A stretch of DNA of 55,975 bases from an uncultured candidate division WPS-2 bacterium (GTDB taxonomy: Bacteria > Vulcanimicrobiota > Vulcanimicrobiia > Vulcanimicrobiales > Vulcanimicrobiaceae). Positions 25,104 to 33,407 of this stretch are shown piece by piece. Each line of letters opens with the position of its first letter. The first letter of the stretch is position 1. The notes under the pieces are model-generated. The model did not search any database, was not told where the DNA came from, and worked only from the letters and a program-made list of their open reading frames with translations. The DNA lies in the NCBI GenBank assembly GCA_937927945.1, contig CALEYW010000001.1:1-55975 (forward strand). The letters are read 5' to 3'. The translations under genes and the position numbers were made by a program.

Positions 25104-25920
25104 ATGCAGTTGTCGATCGGCGACTTCTCGCGGATGACGCATCTGAGCATCAAAGCCTTGCGCCATTATCACGAGCTCGGATTACTGGAACCGGCGGACG
25201 TGGATCCGCATACCGGCTACCGCTCATATGACACCGCCCAGGTTCCGACAGCACAGGTGATCCGTCGCTTCCGCGAGCTGGGGATGCCGGTGGAGCAGGT
25301 CAAGGCGGTCCTCGATGCGCCCGACCTTGCCGAACGCAACGCGCTGATCATGAGCCATCGCAGGCGGATGGAGTCGCAGCTCGAGGGGGTCCAGTCCACC
25401 GTGTCGTCGCTGCGCACGCTGCTCGAACCGGCGCCGACGCACATCGTGGTCGAGTACCGCTCCGTTCCTCGGCTTCGCGCTGCATCGATCGCGAACGTCG
25501 TGAAGCTCGGCGAGATCGAATCTTGGTGGTTGGATGCGTTCGCCGAGATCTCTGCGCGCTCCGTGCGCCGGCGTCAGCCCCGCCGGACCCGCAGGCGGGC
25601 TCTACCCGACCGAGTTGTTCGCCGACGAAGTTGGAGAGGCCGTCGTCTTCGTCCCGGTCGCAGACCCGCTCGAACCGTCAGGCCGTGTCCGGATCGTCGA
25701 GCTTCCCCCGGTCGAACTCGCGTTCGCGCTGCATCAGGGTTCGCTCAACGGTGCCGACCGGACCTACGGTGCTCTCAGGAAGCACGTGGCAGAACGAGCG
25801 CTCGGAGTCGAGGGCCCGATTCGCGAGCATTATCTCGTGACATCCGACGACACGGCGGACGAGACGCAACTGCGAACCGAGATCTGCTGGCCGGTTTTTC
25901 GGACCGTTCCCCGCAACTGA
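25104..25920 (+). pseudogene. MerR-family regulator with GyrI-like domain, frameshifted
   Basis: ATG at 25104 (GTG 25089 also possible) starts a MerR winged helix (SIGDFSRMTHLSIKALRHYH; ELGLLEPADVDPHTGYRSYD) and its coiled coil to about residue 120, then the start of an effector-binding domain ending at WWLDAFAEI near 25545. There the frame is lost into an Arg-rich stretch. The domain resumes in the +1 frame (AGVSPAGPAGGLYPTELFAD to RTEICWPVFRTVPRN, ending at 25920). One small indel around 25550-25570 explains it. It would have been a BltR/BmrR-like drug-responsive regulator. Confidence 0.75.
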
Positions 25921-25966
25921 CCGCGCCTCAATTCATCAGCGTCATTTTTCTTACCACGAGGCATCC

Positions 25967-26038
25967 ATGAAGGAGCACGACGTCGACGCCATGCTGGCGC
26001 CGTTCGACGAGGACGCCACGCGTCTCGAAATCACGTGA
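25967..26038 (+). other. Short 23-codon ORF, possible gene remnant
   Basis: ATG at 25967 reads MKEHDVDAMLAPFDEDATRL-EIT and stops at 26036-26038, overlapping the next ATG (TGATG). It looks like a natural protein N terminus cut short, perhaps the beginning of a deleted gene, but I cannot assign a family. No clear Shine-Dalgarno is visible. Confidence 0.25.
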
Positions 26039-26782
26039 TGGCAGGCGCACCTCAGTTTCCCGTGGACGCGCGGGAGTTCGCGGGCAAGCGCGTCCTGATC
26101 ACGGGCGGCACCAAGGGCACGGGGAAGGCGATCGCGAGACGACTTGCCGCTGCCGGCGCGACGGTGGCGACGACGGCTCGCTCTCCATTGCCTGACGGAC
26201 AGTACCCCGATGTGTTCGTTGATGCCGACGTCAGCACCGCCGAAGGCGTGGAGCGCGTCGTCCGAGCGGTCGCGGAACGCCTGGGCGCCGTCGATCTTCT
26301 CGTCGACAATGTCGGGGGCTCATCCGCGCTGAGCGGCGGCTTCGCCCTGCTCAACGACGAGAACTGGTACGGGCATGATCGAGCGAAGGTCCGGCGTCAT
26401 CATCCATATCTCTTCGATTCAGCGCCGCATGCCGCTGTATGAGGCGACGTTGGCCTATGCAGCGGCCAAGGCGGCGCTGACGACGTACAGCAAGGGACTC
26501 TCGAACGAGGTCGGCCCGAAGGGTGTCCGCGTCGTCAGTGTCGCGCCGGGCCTCATCGAAACGGCGGGAGCGACGGGCTTGATCGATCGGCTTGGCGCGC
26601 AAACCGGCAGCGATCGCGAAACGGCACGGCAGGGACTGATGGACTCACTCGGGGGCATTCCTGTCGGCCGTCCGGCCTTCCCAGAGGAGGTCGCAGAACT
26701 CGTAGCGTTCCTTGCGTCCGACCGCGCGGCATCGATCACGGGCAGCGAATACGTCATCGACGGCGGCACCATACCAGGTTAG
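26038..26782 (+). pseudogene. Short-chain dehydrogenase, internal deletion with frameshift
   Basis: The first 110 codons are a good SDR start: FAGKRVLITGGTKGTGKAIA, then DLLVDNVGGSSALSGGFALL. At about 26370 (NDENW) the frame and about 20 residues are lost. The protein resumes in another frame with MIERRSGVIIHISSIQRRMP and a correct catalytic end (Tyr-x-x-x-Lys as YAAAKAALTTYSKGL; C-terminal SEYVIDGGTIPG). All catalytic parts exist but on two frames. Confidence 0.8.
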
Positions 26783-27639
26783 CTCCCGTTGCTCGCCGCG
26801 ATGCGCACGCGGCCTTCGATCACGCGAACGGAAAACGCTGGTTCCGGATACGTCGTCGGGCCGGTCACGATGCTTCCATCCCGAACGCGGAACTTCGACC
26901 GGTGCCATGGGCAGGTCACCACGCCGTCCTCGAGCGTTCCCTGTTCCAGTGGACCGCCCTGGTGCGCACAGATCGCGCCGATCGCGTCGATCTGTTCGCC
27001 GCGGCGCACCAGCAGGACAGGATAACCGCCGGCGTCGACACGTTTCATGCCGCCGTCGGGAACGTCGGCCAGGGCAGCGACGTCGATCTCCTCGACGGGC
27101 GGCTCGGTCGCATGCGCGTGGTTCACGCCAATTTGAAGATCCAGGGACATGGTCCCACCGTAGAGCGCGGAGAGCGACACGATACCGTAGCCGACGGTAG
27201 ATAAGACAAATCCCCCTCCGCCGGCTTTCCCGCGCGCGAACCACGACGCCCCGTAGAGGAGGGTCGCGGTCACGTTCAGCGCTGCATGCACGACGCCGAG
27301 CCGCCGGGGCTTACCGTAGGTGTCGGTCCAATCCGTCAATCCCGTCACCGCGGCCGCTACCGCGCCGAGCAGCCCGATACCGACGGCGACTTTCGCGCCG
27401 CGACGTTCGCCCATCAGATCCATCGCAAGTGCCGCAGTCCAGGCGCCGATCGGGACGTCGGTGAGGGCCGGATGGAGAGCGTGTCCGAGCCAGGTACCGT
27501 TCAGTGCGTCCTTCAGCGGACGCCTTGCGGGACCGGCCGCGTCGTATGCCCGGCTGGCGAAGCCCGCAATGAGGTCGGCGGCCGGGTCCAGTTCGGGAAT
27601 CTGCAGCGCGCGCTCGACGAGCTGCTGTGCGATCGGCAT
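26779..27639 (-). CDS. DUF2231 membrane domain fused to Rieske 2Fe-2S domain
   Basis: A 286-residue fusion. Residues ~45-165 form a DUF2231 four-helix membrane module (GTWLGHALHPALTDVPIGAW with two His; later a GLTDWTDTYG motif). Residues ~185-280 form a Rieske ferredoxin-like domain with ligands Cys224-x-His226 and Cys243-x-x-His246 (AICAHQGG; CPWHRSKF). The arrangement predicts a membrane-anchored 2Fe-2S electron carrier whose cluster faces the side of the C terminus. The DUF2231 His residues might bind haem, as suggested for some members. It converges with the broken SDR, overlapping by 4 bp. Confidence 0.85.
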   Translation of the reverse strand: MPIAQQLVERALQIPELDPAADLIAGFASRAYDAAGPARRPLKDALNGTWLGHALHPALTDVPIGAWTAALAMDLMGERRGAKVAVGIGLLGAVAAAVTGLTDWTDTYGKPRRLGVVHAALNVTATLLYGASWFARGKAGGGGFVLSTVGYGIVSLSALYGGTMSLDLQIGVNHAHATEPPVEEIDVAALADVPDGGMKRVDAGGYPVLLVRRGEQIDAIGAICAHQGGPLEQGTLEDGVVTCPWHRSKFRVRDGSIVTGPTTYPEPAFSVRVIEGRVRIAASNGS

Positions 27640-27671
27640 TGTCGTACGTCTGCTCCTTCTGCGGGACGTCC

Positions 27672-28149
27672 TCAGGTATTGCCATCTACCCCATCAAAGC
27701 CGCAGCTCGACGGGGGACGACGACCCGGTCGGGTCGAGAGTCTGGTCTTCGTAAGCGAGCTGGCGCGGCGGTACGCCGATGGCGTAACGCCGGCGATCTT
27801 CCCAAAGCTCTCACTGAATTTCGATTGGCTCGGAAAGCCTTGCGCATTGTACGATGCTCGCGATGGTGTCGTCGGTCGTTCGCAACAGCGCCTTGTCCCG
27901 CTCGATCCGCCGGGCGATGATGTAGTGATACGGCGACACTCGGTATTCCGCCTTAAAGGCGTGCGCAAAATGGCTGACGCTCAGCGCAGAGGACAACATA
28001 GATCGCAAAATCGCGCTCTGGGAGCTGGCCTCATTGGTCCGGCACGACCGAGCTCGAACCGGAGAAGGGTCGCGAGCGCTTCCGCGTACGCCTTCGGAAA
28101 ACGGTCGGGTGACGGACGCGGGAATTGAGTCGTGCGATGCCTCCGTCAT
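27672..28149 (-). pseudogene. AraC-family regulator C-terminal remnant, frameshifted
   Basis: On the minus strand, LSVSHFAHAFKAEYRVSPYH-YIIARRIERDKALL is the first HTH of an AraC protein. After TTDDTIASIVQCA the second HTH is found one frame away: QGFPSQSKFSESFGKIAGVT-PSAYRRASS. The sensor domain is absent upstream. An ATG at 28149 overlaps the stop of the TDT transporter gene (ATGA), but the first ~50 residues after it are not AraC-like. Not functional as it stands. Confidence 0.7.
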
Positions 28150-29252
28150 GGCCGGTACACTACGATCGAGCCGTCGTCGCGATAGGCGCCGGCGCGCGCA
28201 GCAACCGCGAACGCGGACCGCGCGGTTGCGATAGCGACCACCACCCAGGCCAGCGTCAGCAGGCTCAAGAGGACGATACCCGCCGCCCGGAAGAACGCGC
28301 TCCCCGTCAGCGTGGCGAGGCTGTAGGTACCGGCGGTGAGAACGCCGACCGGGAAGGTGAACGCCCACCAGCCGAGCGCAAAGGGGAGACCGCTTCGCGC
28401 GGTCCGCAGCGTTAGCGCGAGTGCCATGACGAGCCAGTACGCTGCGAAGCCCCAGATCGCGACGCCGTAGGCCAGACCGATGCCGGCCAGCATCGGCGCG
28501 GGCGCCGGCCACACGGCCGGCGCGACGCCATCGAGGGCATTGAGCCCCGCGATCGACTGCCCGAGCGGACCGACGACGAGCCACACCGACGTGACGAGCG
28601 CGCCGTCCGGGACGCGATACTCGACTAACCGCGCGTAGTGCAGCACGATCACGATCGCAGCCAGCGTGATCCCGCAGCCCCACATTGCATAGCCGAGCGC
28701 GAGCATCGCCGACTGCAGCGCGGAAGGCCAGCTCGGAATCAGCAGGGCGCTCGGAACCGACGCCACGATCAGCGGAACGATCGGCAAGAGCCACGTCGCC
28801 GAAGTCGCTTCAGATGCGAGTTGATGACGGGTGAACATGAGGAACGGGATCAGAAATGCAAGGCCGACGGCGCCAATCACAGCGAGGATGAAGAGACCTT
28901 GCGCCAGATGCACGGCCAGCGCGGGAGCGATGATGTGGCGGCCGATTGTCAGCGCGCCGACCGCAACGGTGAAGCAGGCCATCGGCGGCGCACCCCACGC
29001 CTGCATTGCCGAGGGATCCAAATAGGTGCCGAACAGCCGCGATGGATCGTCGACCAGGCTCGCGACGAGCAGGGCGACCAGAGCCGCGAGCGCGCTCGAC
29101 GCCAAGAGCCACAGCGTCGTCGCGAGCGCCGCCTGCTCGGGAAGCGCGATCGGTGAGCCGGCGATCGTCACGGCCAAAATACCGGTCCCCATCACGCTCG
29201 TGAACCAAATCGGGGCGACGTTCGAGCGCGCCAGCTGCAGCACCGTGATCAT
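28146..29252 (-). CDS. TDT/SLAC1-family membrane transporter
   Basis: A 368-residue protein with about ten transmembrane helices. The opening IWFTSVMGTGILAVTIAGSP and later GWWAFTFPVGVLTAGTYSLA are signatures of the tellurite-resistance/dicarboxylate transporter (TehA, Mae1, SSU1, SLAC1) family. Substrates include malate, sulfite and other small anions; sulfite export (SSU1-like) would suit nearby sulfite oxidases, but only as inference. It is divergent from the LysR gene at 29337 and probably controlled by it. Confidence 0.85.
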   Translation of the reverse strand: MITVLQLARSNVAPIWFTSVMGTGILAVTIAGSPIALPEQAALATTLWLLASSALAALVALLVASLVDDPSRLFGTYLDPSAMQAWGAPPMACFTVAVGALTIGRHIIAPALAVHLAQGLFILAVIGAVGLAFLIPFLMFTRHQLASEATSATWLLPIVPLIVASVPSALLIPSWPSALQSAMLALGYAMWGCGITLAAIVIVLHYARLVEYRVPDGALVTSVWLVVGPLGQSIAGLNALDGVAPAVWPAPAPMLAGIGLAYGVAIWGFAAYWLVMALALTLRTARSGLPFALGWWAFTFPVGVLTAGTYSLATLTGSAFFRAAGIVLLSLLTLAWVVVAIATARSAFAVAARAGAYRDDGSIVVYRP

Positions 29253-29282
29253 GCGTCAAGCGTACGGCCCAGGAGGCCCCGC

Positions 29283-29345
29283 GTCCAAACAGATTTTTCT
29301 CGGTGCGGGCGAAGTCGCGCTTATGGAGGACGAACGATGCCGCTA
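29283..29345. repeat. ~60 bp regulatory repeat, copy 1 (LysR/TDT intergenic)
   Basis: The stretch with CAGATTTTTCTCGGTGCG followed by GAAGT(C/T)G and CTTATGG, ending in ATGCCGCTA, recurs at 31213-31285. This copy covers the space between the divergent TDT and LysR genes, including the LysR ribosome-binding site (GGAGG) and first codons. It probably contains the promoter/operator of the pair. Confidence 0.7.
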
Positions 29346-30248
29346 ACGATCACCCAGCTCGAGACGTTCTCGCGGCTCGCCGAGATCGGCAACTTCACCC
29401 GGACCGCGGAGGAGTTGTATCTGACACAGCCGGCCGTCACGCAGCAGGTCAAAGCACTTGCCGAGCATTTCGGAACGCCGCTGTTCGATATGGTCGGCCG
29501 CCGGCCGGTCCTGACCGACGCGGGAACGTTTTTAGCCCAGCGCGCGGGTGAGCTCCTGTCGGGGTTTGCCACCCTGGAACGAGAGATGCGCGAGTACGCC
29601 GACGCACGTTCCGGAACGCTTGACCTCGGCGCGACGCTGACGATCGGGAACTATGCGATGCTGCCTGCGCTGGCCGCCTTTCGAGCTGCGCATCCCGGCG
29701 TTTCGATTCGTCTCACCGTCGCCAACACGGCCGCGCTGGTCGCGGCAATCAAGGATCGCCGGCTCGCCCTCGCTCTCGTTGAAGGCCACGTCGATGATCG
29801 CGCACTCGAGGTCACCCCGTACGCCGACGACGAGCTCGTCTTGATCGTTCCGTCGCGCGGGCACGCCCTCTCGGACATCGAAACGATCGCCGCGCGCGAT
29901 CTGGCCGGGAGCGAGTTCGTCTCGCGCGAGGAAGGATCGGGAACGCGCAGCATCGCTGAGGTAGCGCTGCGCGCCGCCGGCATCGAGCCCAACGTCGTGC
30001 TGACGGTTCCAAGCGGCGAGGGCGTCACGCGCGCGGTCGAATCGGGACTTGGCGTCGCGATCCTCTCACGCCTGGTGGTCGAACGAGCGGTGGCAGCCGG
30101 GCGAGTGCGCGCAGTGCGAATCGCGGACGTCGATCTACGGCGCGCGTTTCACGTCCTGCGCTTGCGCGAGCGCACGCTCTCACCATTGGCCGCGCGCTTC
30201 GTCGAGACGATCTCAGCGGCTGAATCCTCGCCGGCTCATGGCGCTTGA
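29337..30248 (+). CDS. LysR-family transcriptional regulator
   Basis: A 303-residue regulator. The N-terminal winged helix is typical (LETFSRLAEIGNFTRTAEEL; LTQPAVTQQVKALAEHFGTP). A linker helix follows to about residue 85 and then the periplasmic-binding-like effector domain (LDLGATLTIGNYAMLPALAA). GGAGG is 8 bases before ATG 29339 region start. The closest resemblance is to CysB/CbbR-like regulators of inorganic and anion metabolism. Divergent from the TDT transporter, its likely target. Confidence 0.92.
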   Translation: MPLTITQLETFSRLAEIGNFTRTAEELYLTQPAVTQQVKALAEHFGTPLFDMVGRRPVLTDAGTFLAQRAGELLSGFATLEREMREYADARSGTLDLGATLTIGNYAMLPALAAFRAAHPGVSIRLTVANTAALVAAIKDRRLALALVEGHVDDRALEVTPYADDELVLIVPSRGHALSDIETIAARDLAGSEFVSREEGSGTRSIAEVALRAAGIEPNVVLTVPSGEGVTRAVESGLGVAILSRLVVERAVAAGRVRAVRIADVDLRRAFHVLRLRERTLSPLAARFVETISAAESSPAHGA

Positions 30249-30757
30249 ACCTGGACCGGGATACCGAAGTGGCTCACCGTAGCGGGGGCGATCACGAAGG
30301 AGCGGCGCGGGTATTCGACTTCGCCGCGAACGACTTGTCGAATGGGACCGGTCGCGTTGACGACTTGGGACCCGGCCGCATTCGTCGTGAACGCTGAGAG
30401 TGGTTCCATCGTTCCGCCGCCGTCGGGCTGACGCGAAAGGGCAAGAACATACTGCCGATTCGGCCGGAGGCCCGTCACTGCGGCTTCAAGAATCCGCACG
30501 ATCCCCTGATCGAAGAGCGACAAGCGGGTCGAAGAATTTCCATTTGCGGCAGCGCCGCTCGCACGTGACGCGAGAGTGAAGTGCGTCGCCTCACCGGCGA
30601 TGCCGAGCGGCTGTAGTCCTTCGGTGCCTGTTCCGCTCGGCACCGCGCCCGGTACATACGCTACCGCTTGCGCGGCCTGACCGATGGGGCTCGTGGCGAT
30701 GACCTTATTGGTCAACGTATCGATCGCCGTGATTCCGTCGGCTCCTTCGAGCCCTGT
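30236..30757 (-). pseudogene. 5'-truncated YncE-type beta-propeller protein
   Basis: The readable part, from GLEGADGITAIDTLTNKVIA then TSPIGQAAQAVAYVPGAV to the C terminus, matches the last ~170 residues of secreted YncE-like repeat proteins; the N-terminal propeller and signal peptide are missing. An internal ATG exists at 30715. Upstream the frame runs straight into the TGA of the neighbouring gene at 30758-30760, with no start in between, so the junction looks like a deletion scar. It overlaps the LysR 3' end by 13 bp. Confidence 0.65.
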
Positions 30758-31186
30758 TCAGCCGCCGCCCTCGGCATTCGGCCCGTTGGTCTGGAACGTC
30801 CCTGACGAAATCTCTACCGGTACTGGCGCTTCCGCAGGAAGCCCTGGGTCGAGGGTCCGGGTCGACCGATTCGCGGGCTCGAGAGGCGCATCGATCGTGT
30901 TGGCATCGTATGTGCCACCGTCCGCCTGTCCGGCGATCGTCACGCGCGTTCCCGGCTTGAGCTGCAATCCGGTCGGATTGATGATCGCGCTCCTGTGCAA
31001 CGTCACGCTGTCGACCGAGCCACGGTTGTCGCGCAAGGTCAACCGGTGTTTGCCCTCAATCGAGTTGATCACGCCCCTGAGCGTCTCCGCGCCGATCCGC
31101 GTCGCATCGCTTGCCGTGTCGGCGCGGGCAGCAACGGGGAGGACGAGCGCCGCTACCATCAGGGCGGAACCCATGAGTCGTTTCAT
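30758..31186 (-). CDS. Secreted OB-fold-like (DUF5666-like) protein
   Basis: A 142-residue exported protein with signal peptide MKRLMGSALMVAALVLPVAARA. The body (LRGVINSIEGKHRLTLRDNR; SVTLHRSAIINPTGLQLKPG; NTIDAPLEP) is homologous to residues 42-110 of the protein at 9858-10436. It ends in a Pro/Gly-rich tail. Function unknown; the shared domain suggests binding of small ligands, nucleic acid or polysaccharide. Confidence 0.7.
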   Translation of the reverse strand: MKRLMGSALMVAALVLPVAARADTASDATRIGAETLRGVINSIEGKHRLTLRDNRGSVDSVTLHRSAIINPTGLQLKPGTRVTIAGQADGGTYDANTIDAPLEPANRSTRTLDPGLPAEAPVPVEISSGTFQTNGPNAEGGG

Positions 31187-31212
31187 GGGTCGACTTTACG
31201 TCCCGAGCCGCG

Positions 31213-31285
31213 TGTCCAACAGATTTTTCTCGGTGCGCGTGAAGTTGTCCTTATGGGAGCGCGAACGATCGCCGACATGCCGCTA
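31213..31285. repeat. ~60 bp regulatory repeat, copy 2
   Basis: A second copy of the 29283-29345 sequence, about 80% identical, between the OB-fold gene and the sulfite dehydrogenase gene. It includes the equivalent of the LysR start (ATGCCGCTA), but here the reading frame ends after MPLSHS. Either the duplicate of a LysR gene was deleted, leaving only its promoter, or the box is an operator used at both places. Confidence 0.7.
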
Positions 31286-31350
31286 TCGCACTCATAGATA
31301 GGTCGGCAGACAAACGCCCGGCGGCTCGTTCGGCGACGCGCAACGCCGCC

Positions 31351-31387
31351 TTGACTTCGTGGGCATCCTGACGTAGCCTCGGGCTAC
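31351..31387 (+). promoter_or_regulatory. Promoter with overlapping hairpin, sulfite dehydrogenase operon
   Basis: TTGACT (31351-31356), 17 bases, TAGCCT (31374-31379) resembles a sigma70 promoter. A perfect inverted repeat GTAGCC-TCG-GGCTAC (31373-31387) covers the -10 element and could be an operator. It lies 28 bases before ATG 31415. Confidence 0.45.
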
Positions 31388-31414
31388 CTGGCCAGGGTGA
31401 CGTCGGAGAGGGCG

Positions 31415-32581
31415 ATGCGAACTCGCTTGCAGTTTCTAACCGCGCTCGGCGGAACGGCCGCTGCCGGTGCTCTGCCGTCTCGCGCGCTCGCGGCCGCCGC
31501 GAATACGATGATCGTCGTCAATTCGCGTCCGTACGACTATGAAACGCCGCTCGAGGAGCTCGCGCCAACCGGGTACACCGCGACTCGCACGTTCTTCATT
31601 CGCAGTCACATGGGCCCTCCCGCATCGATCGACGTACGCTCATGGCGCCTCGTCGTCGACGGCCTTGTCGCACATCCGCTAAGCCTCGGTCTCGATGACC
31701 TGCGCAAGATGGAAAAGGTCGAGATCCCCGCCGTTTTGCAGTGTTCGGGGAACGGGCGTTACTTCTTCGGCGAGGCCTTCGCGACGGTCTCGCACCCGGC
31801 GGGCGCGCAGTGGACGTACGGCGGCGTCGGAAACGCGCGCTGGGGCGGCGTGCGCGTGCGCGACGTTCTCGCCCGCGCCGGTGTGCGACCCGGCGCGCGC
31901 TTTGCGACGAACAGCGGGCTCGACAACCCGCTGTTCCCGACGACGCCGAAGTTCGTGCGCGGGATCGAAGTCGAGAAGCTGCTCGATCCGGACACGATCC
32001 TCGCCTACGAGATGAACGGCGACCCGCTTCCGTACGAGCACGGCTATCCGGCGCGTCTCCTCGTCCCCGGCTGGGCGGGAGACCACTGCGTGAAGTGGAT
32101 CGCGCACATGACGATCGCGCAAACGTTGACGACGGATTTCTGGACCGCCGTCGGGTACCGCTATCCGAACCGTCTCGGTCCACCGGGCAAGGGCGTCGCG
32201 CCGCAAGACGAGCACCCGGTGACGGCGCTGAACGTGAAGTCGCTCATAACGGCGCCGGTCGCGACCACGCGGCTGCGCGCCGGCACGCCGAGCACCGTCC
32301 GCGGCGTCGCTTGGTCCGGCGACGGTGCGCAGGTTACGCGCGTCGAGGTCTCGGTCGACGCCGGTCGGACATGGCGCGACGCCGAGCTGGGAACGAGCCC
32401 GGGTCGCTACTCATGGCGTACGTTCACGCACCGTTGGACGCCCGCAGCCGGCACGGTGAGCGTTCTCGCGCGCGCCCATGATGATCGCGGTGCCGTGCAG
32501 CCGAAGGTGTCGCCGTGGAATCCCGGTGGCTACTTGTGGAACGCGATCCAGCGCGTCGACGTGGAGGTGACCCGTTCGTAA
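31415..32581 (+). CDS. Molybdopterin sulfite dehydrogenase (SoxC/SorA-like)
   Basis: A 388-residue protein of the sulfite oxidase family. ATG 31415 follows GGAGAGGG. An Ala-rich export sequence (LQFLTALGGTAAAGALPSRALA) precedes the mature part. The Mo-ligating Cys is Cys110 in AVLQCSGNGR. The Mo domain continues through WGGVRVRDVLARAGVRPG and VPGWAGDHCVKWI, and the dimerisation domain (VTRVEVSVDAGRTWRDAEL) ends with WNPGGYLWNAIQ. It would oxidise sulfite to sulfate in the periplasm and pass electrons to the cytochrome c encoded next (SorAB-like). Confidence 0.9.
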   Translation: MRTRLQFLTALGGTAAAGALPSRALAAAANTMIVVNSRPYDYETPLEELAPTGYTATRTFFIRSHMGPPASIDVRSWRLVVDGLVAHPLSLGLDDLRKMEKVEIPAVLQCSGNGRYFFGEAFATVSHPAGAQWTYGGVGNARWGGVRVRDVLARAGVRPGARFATNSGLDNPLFPTTPKFVRGIEVEKLLDPDTILAYEMNGDPLPYEHGYPARLLVPGWAGDHCVKWIAHMTIAQTLTTDFWTAVGYRYPNRLGPPGKGVAPQDEHPVTALNVKSLITAPVATTRLRAGTPSTVRGVAWSGDGAQVTRVEVSVDAGRTWRDAELGTSPGRYSWRTFTHRWTPAAGTVSVLARAHDDRGAVQPKVSPWNPGGYLWNAIQRVDVEVTRS

Positions 32582-33326
32582 CGCTTTCGCGGTCACGCTG
32601 CTCGCGCTCGCGATTGGGACCCTCGTGGATTGCGGAGCCAAGCGTTCAACGGCGACTGCCGCAGCACCGACTCCAGCGGTGCGGGCGACGTCGCTCGCCG
32701 TCGGTGGCGCGACGCTGCCCGCCGGCCCCGAGCTGGCTGTGCTCCAGAGCTCGTGTCAAGCGTGTCACTCGTTCGGACTCGTAACGCAACAGCGCCTCTC
32801 GGCGGCGACCTGGAAGGCCGAGGTCGACAAGATGCGCCGCTTCGGCGCACCGCTCCCCAAAGCGAACGAAGCCGCGGTCGTCGCGTACCTAGCAGCGCAC
32901 ATGGGGCCGCGGGTCCCGCTCGCGGCGCCGCATACCGTCGTCACCGCGCCTCCCATCACGTACAACGAAGCTCACCCCGTTGCCGCGGCGCACGCGCCGT
33001 CGACCGATTCCTCTGCGGCCGGGTCGCAGCTCTACACGCAAAACTGCGCGGCGTGTCACGGCGCCGCCGGCGCAGGCGCCCCTGGCGCGTTCCCGCCGCT
33101 CGCTCACGATCCCGTGGTCACCGCCGCGAACCCCGCCGACCACATCACCATCATGCTCAAGGGCTTGCACGGCAAGGCGATCGGCGGCACATCGTACTCG
33201 AGCCAGATGCCGTCATTCTCGCAGTTGTCGGACAACGAGATCGCGGCGATCATCGATCACGAACGAACGTCGTGGGGAAACAACGCGCCGATCGTGACAC
33301 CCGACCAAGTCAAACGCGCGCGGTGA
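32574..33326 (+). CDS. Dihaem cytochrome c, probable electron acceptor of sulfite dehydrogenase
   Basis: Two haem sites are visible, CQACH (near 32757) and CAACH (near 33048), each in a class-I-like domain, with Met-containing segments (SSQMPSFSQL) as possible sixth ligands. The start is odd. A lipoprotein-like export sequence (RNAFAVTLLALAIGTLVDCG, lipobox Cys) is encoded from 32577, but the frame has no ATG/GTG/TTG before it. A strong GGAGG at 32563-32567 is followed six bases later by GTT (32574). A GTG at 32625 would remove the export signal a c-type cytochrome needs. I therefore annotate from GTT. The gene overlaps the dehydrogenase stop. Confidence 0.8.
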   Translation, partial: VRNAFAVTLLALAIGTLVDCGAKRSTATAAAPTPAVRATSLAVGGATLPAGPELAVLQSSCQACHSFGLVTQQRLSAATWKAEVDKMRRFGAPLPKANEAAVVAYLAAHMGPRVPLAAPHTVVTAPPITYNEAHPVAAAHAPSTDSSAAGSQLYTQNCAACHGAAGAGAPGAFPPLAHDPVVTAANPADHITIMLKGLHGKAIGGTSYSSQMPSFSQLSDNEIAAIIDHERTSWGNNAPIVTPDQVKRAR

Positions 33327-33407
33327 CCTGATGACCGATGCCGGCGTTCCCATGACCGTGCCGGCCTGGCTCAGCGGCTCGGGAACCGATGTAAGCACCG
33401 CCGGCGG

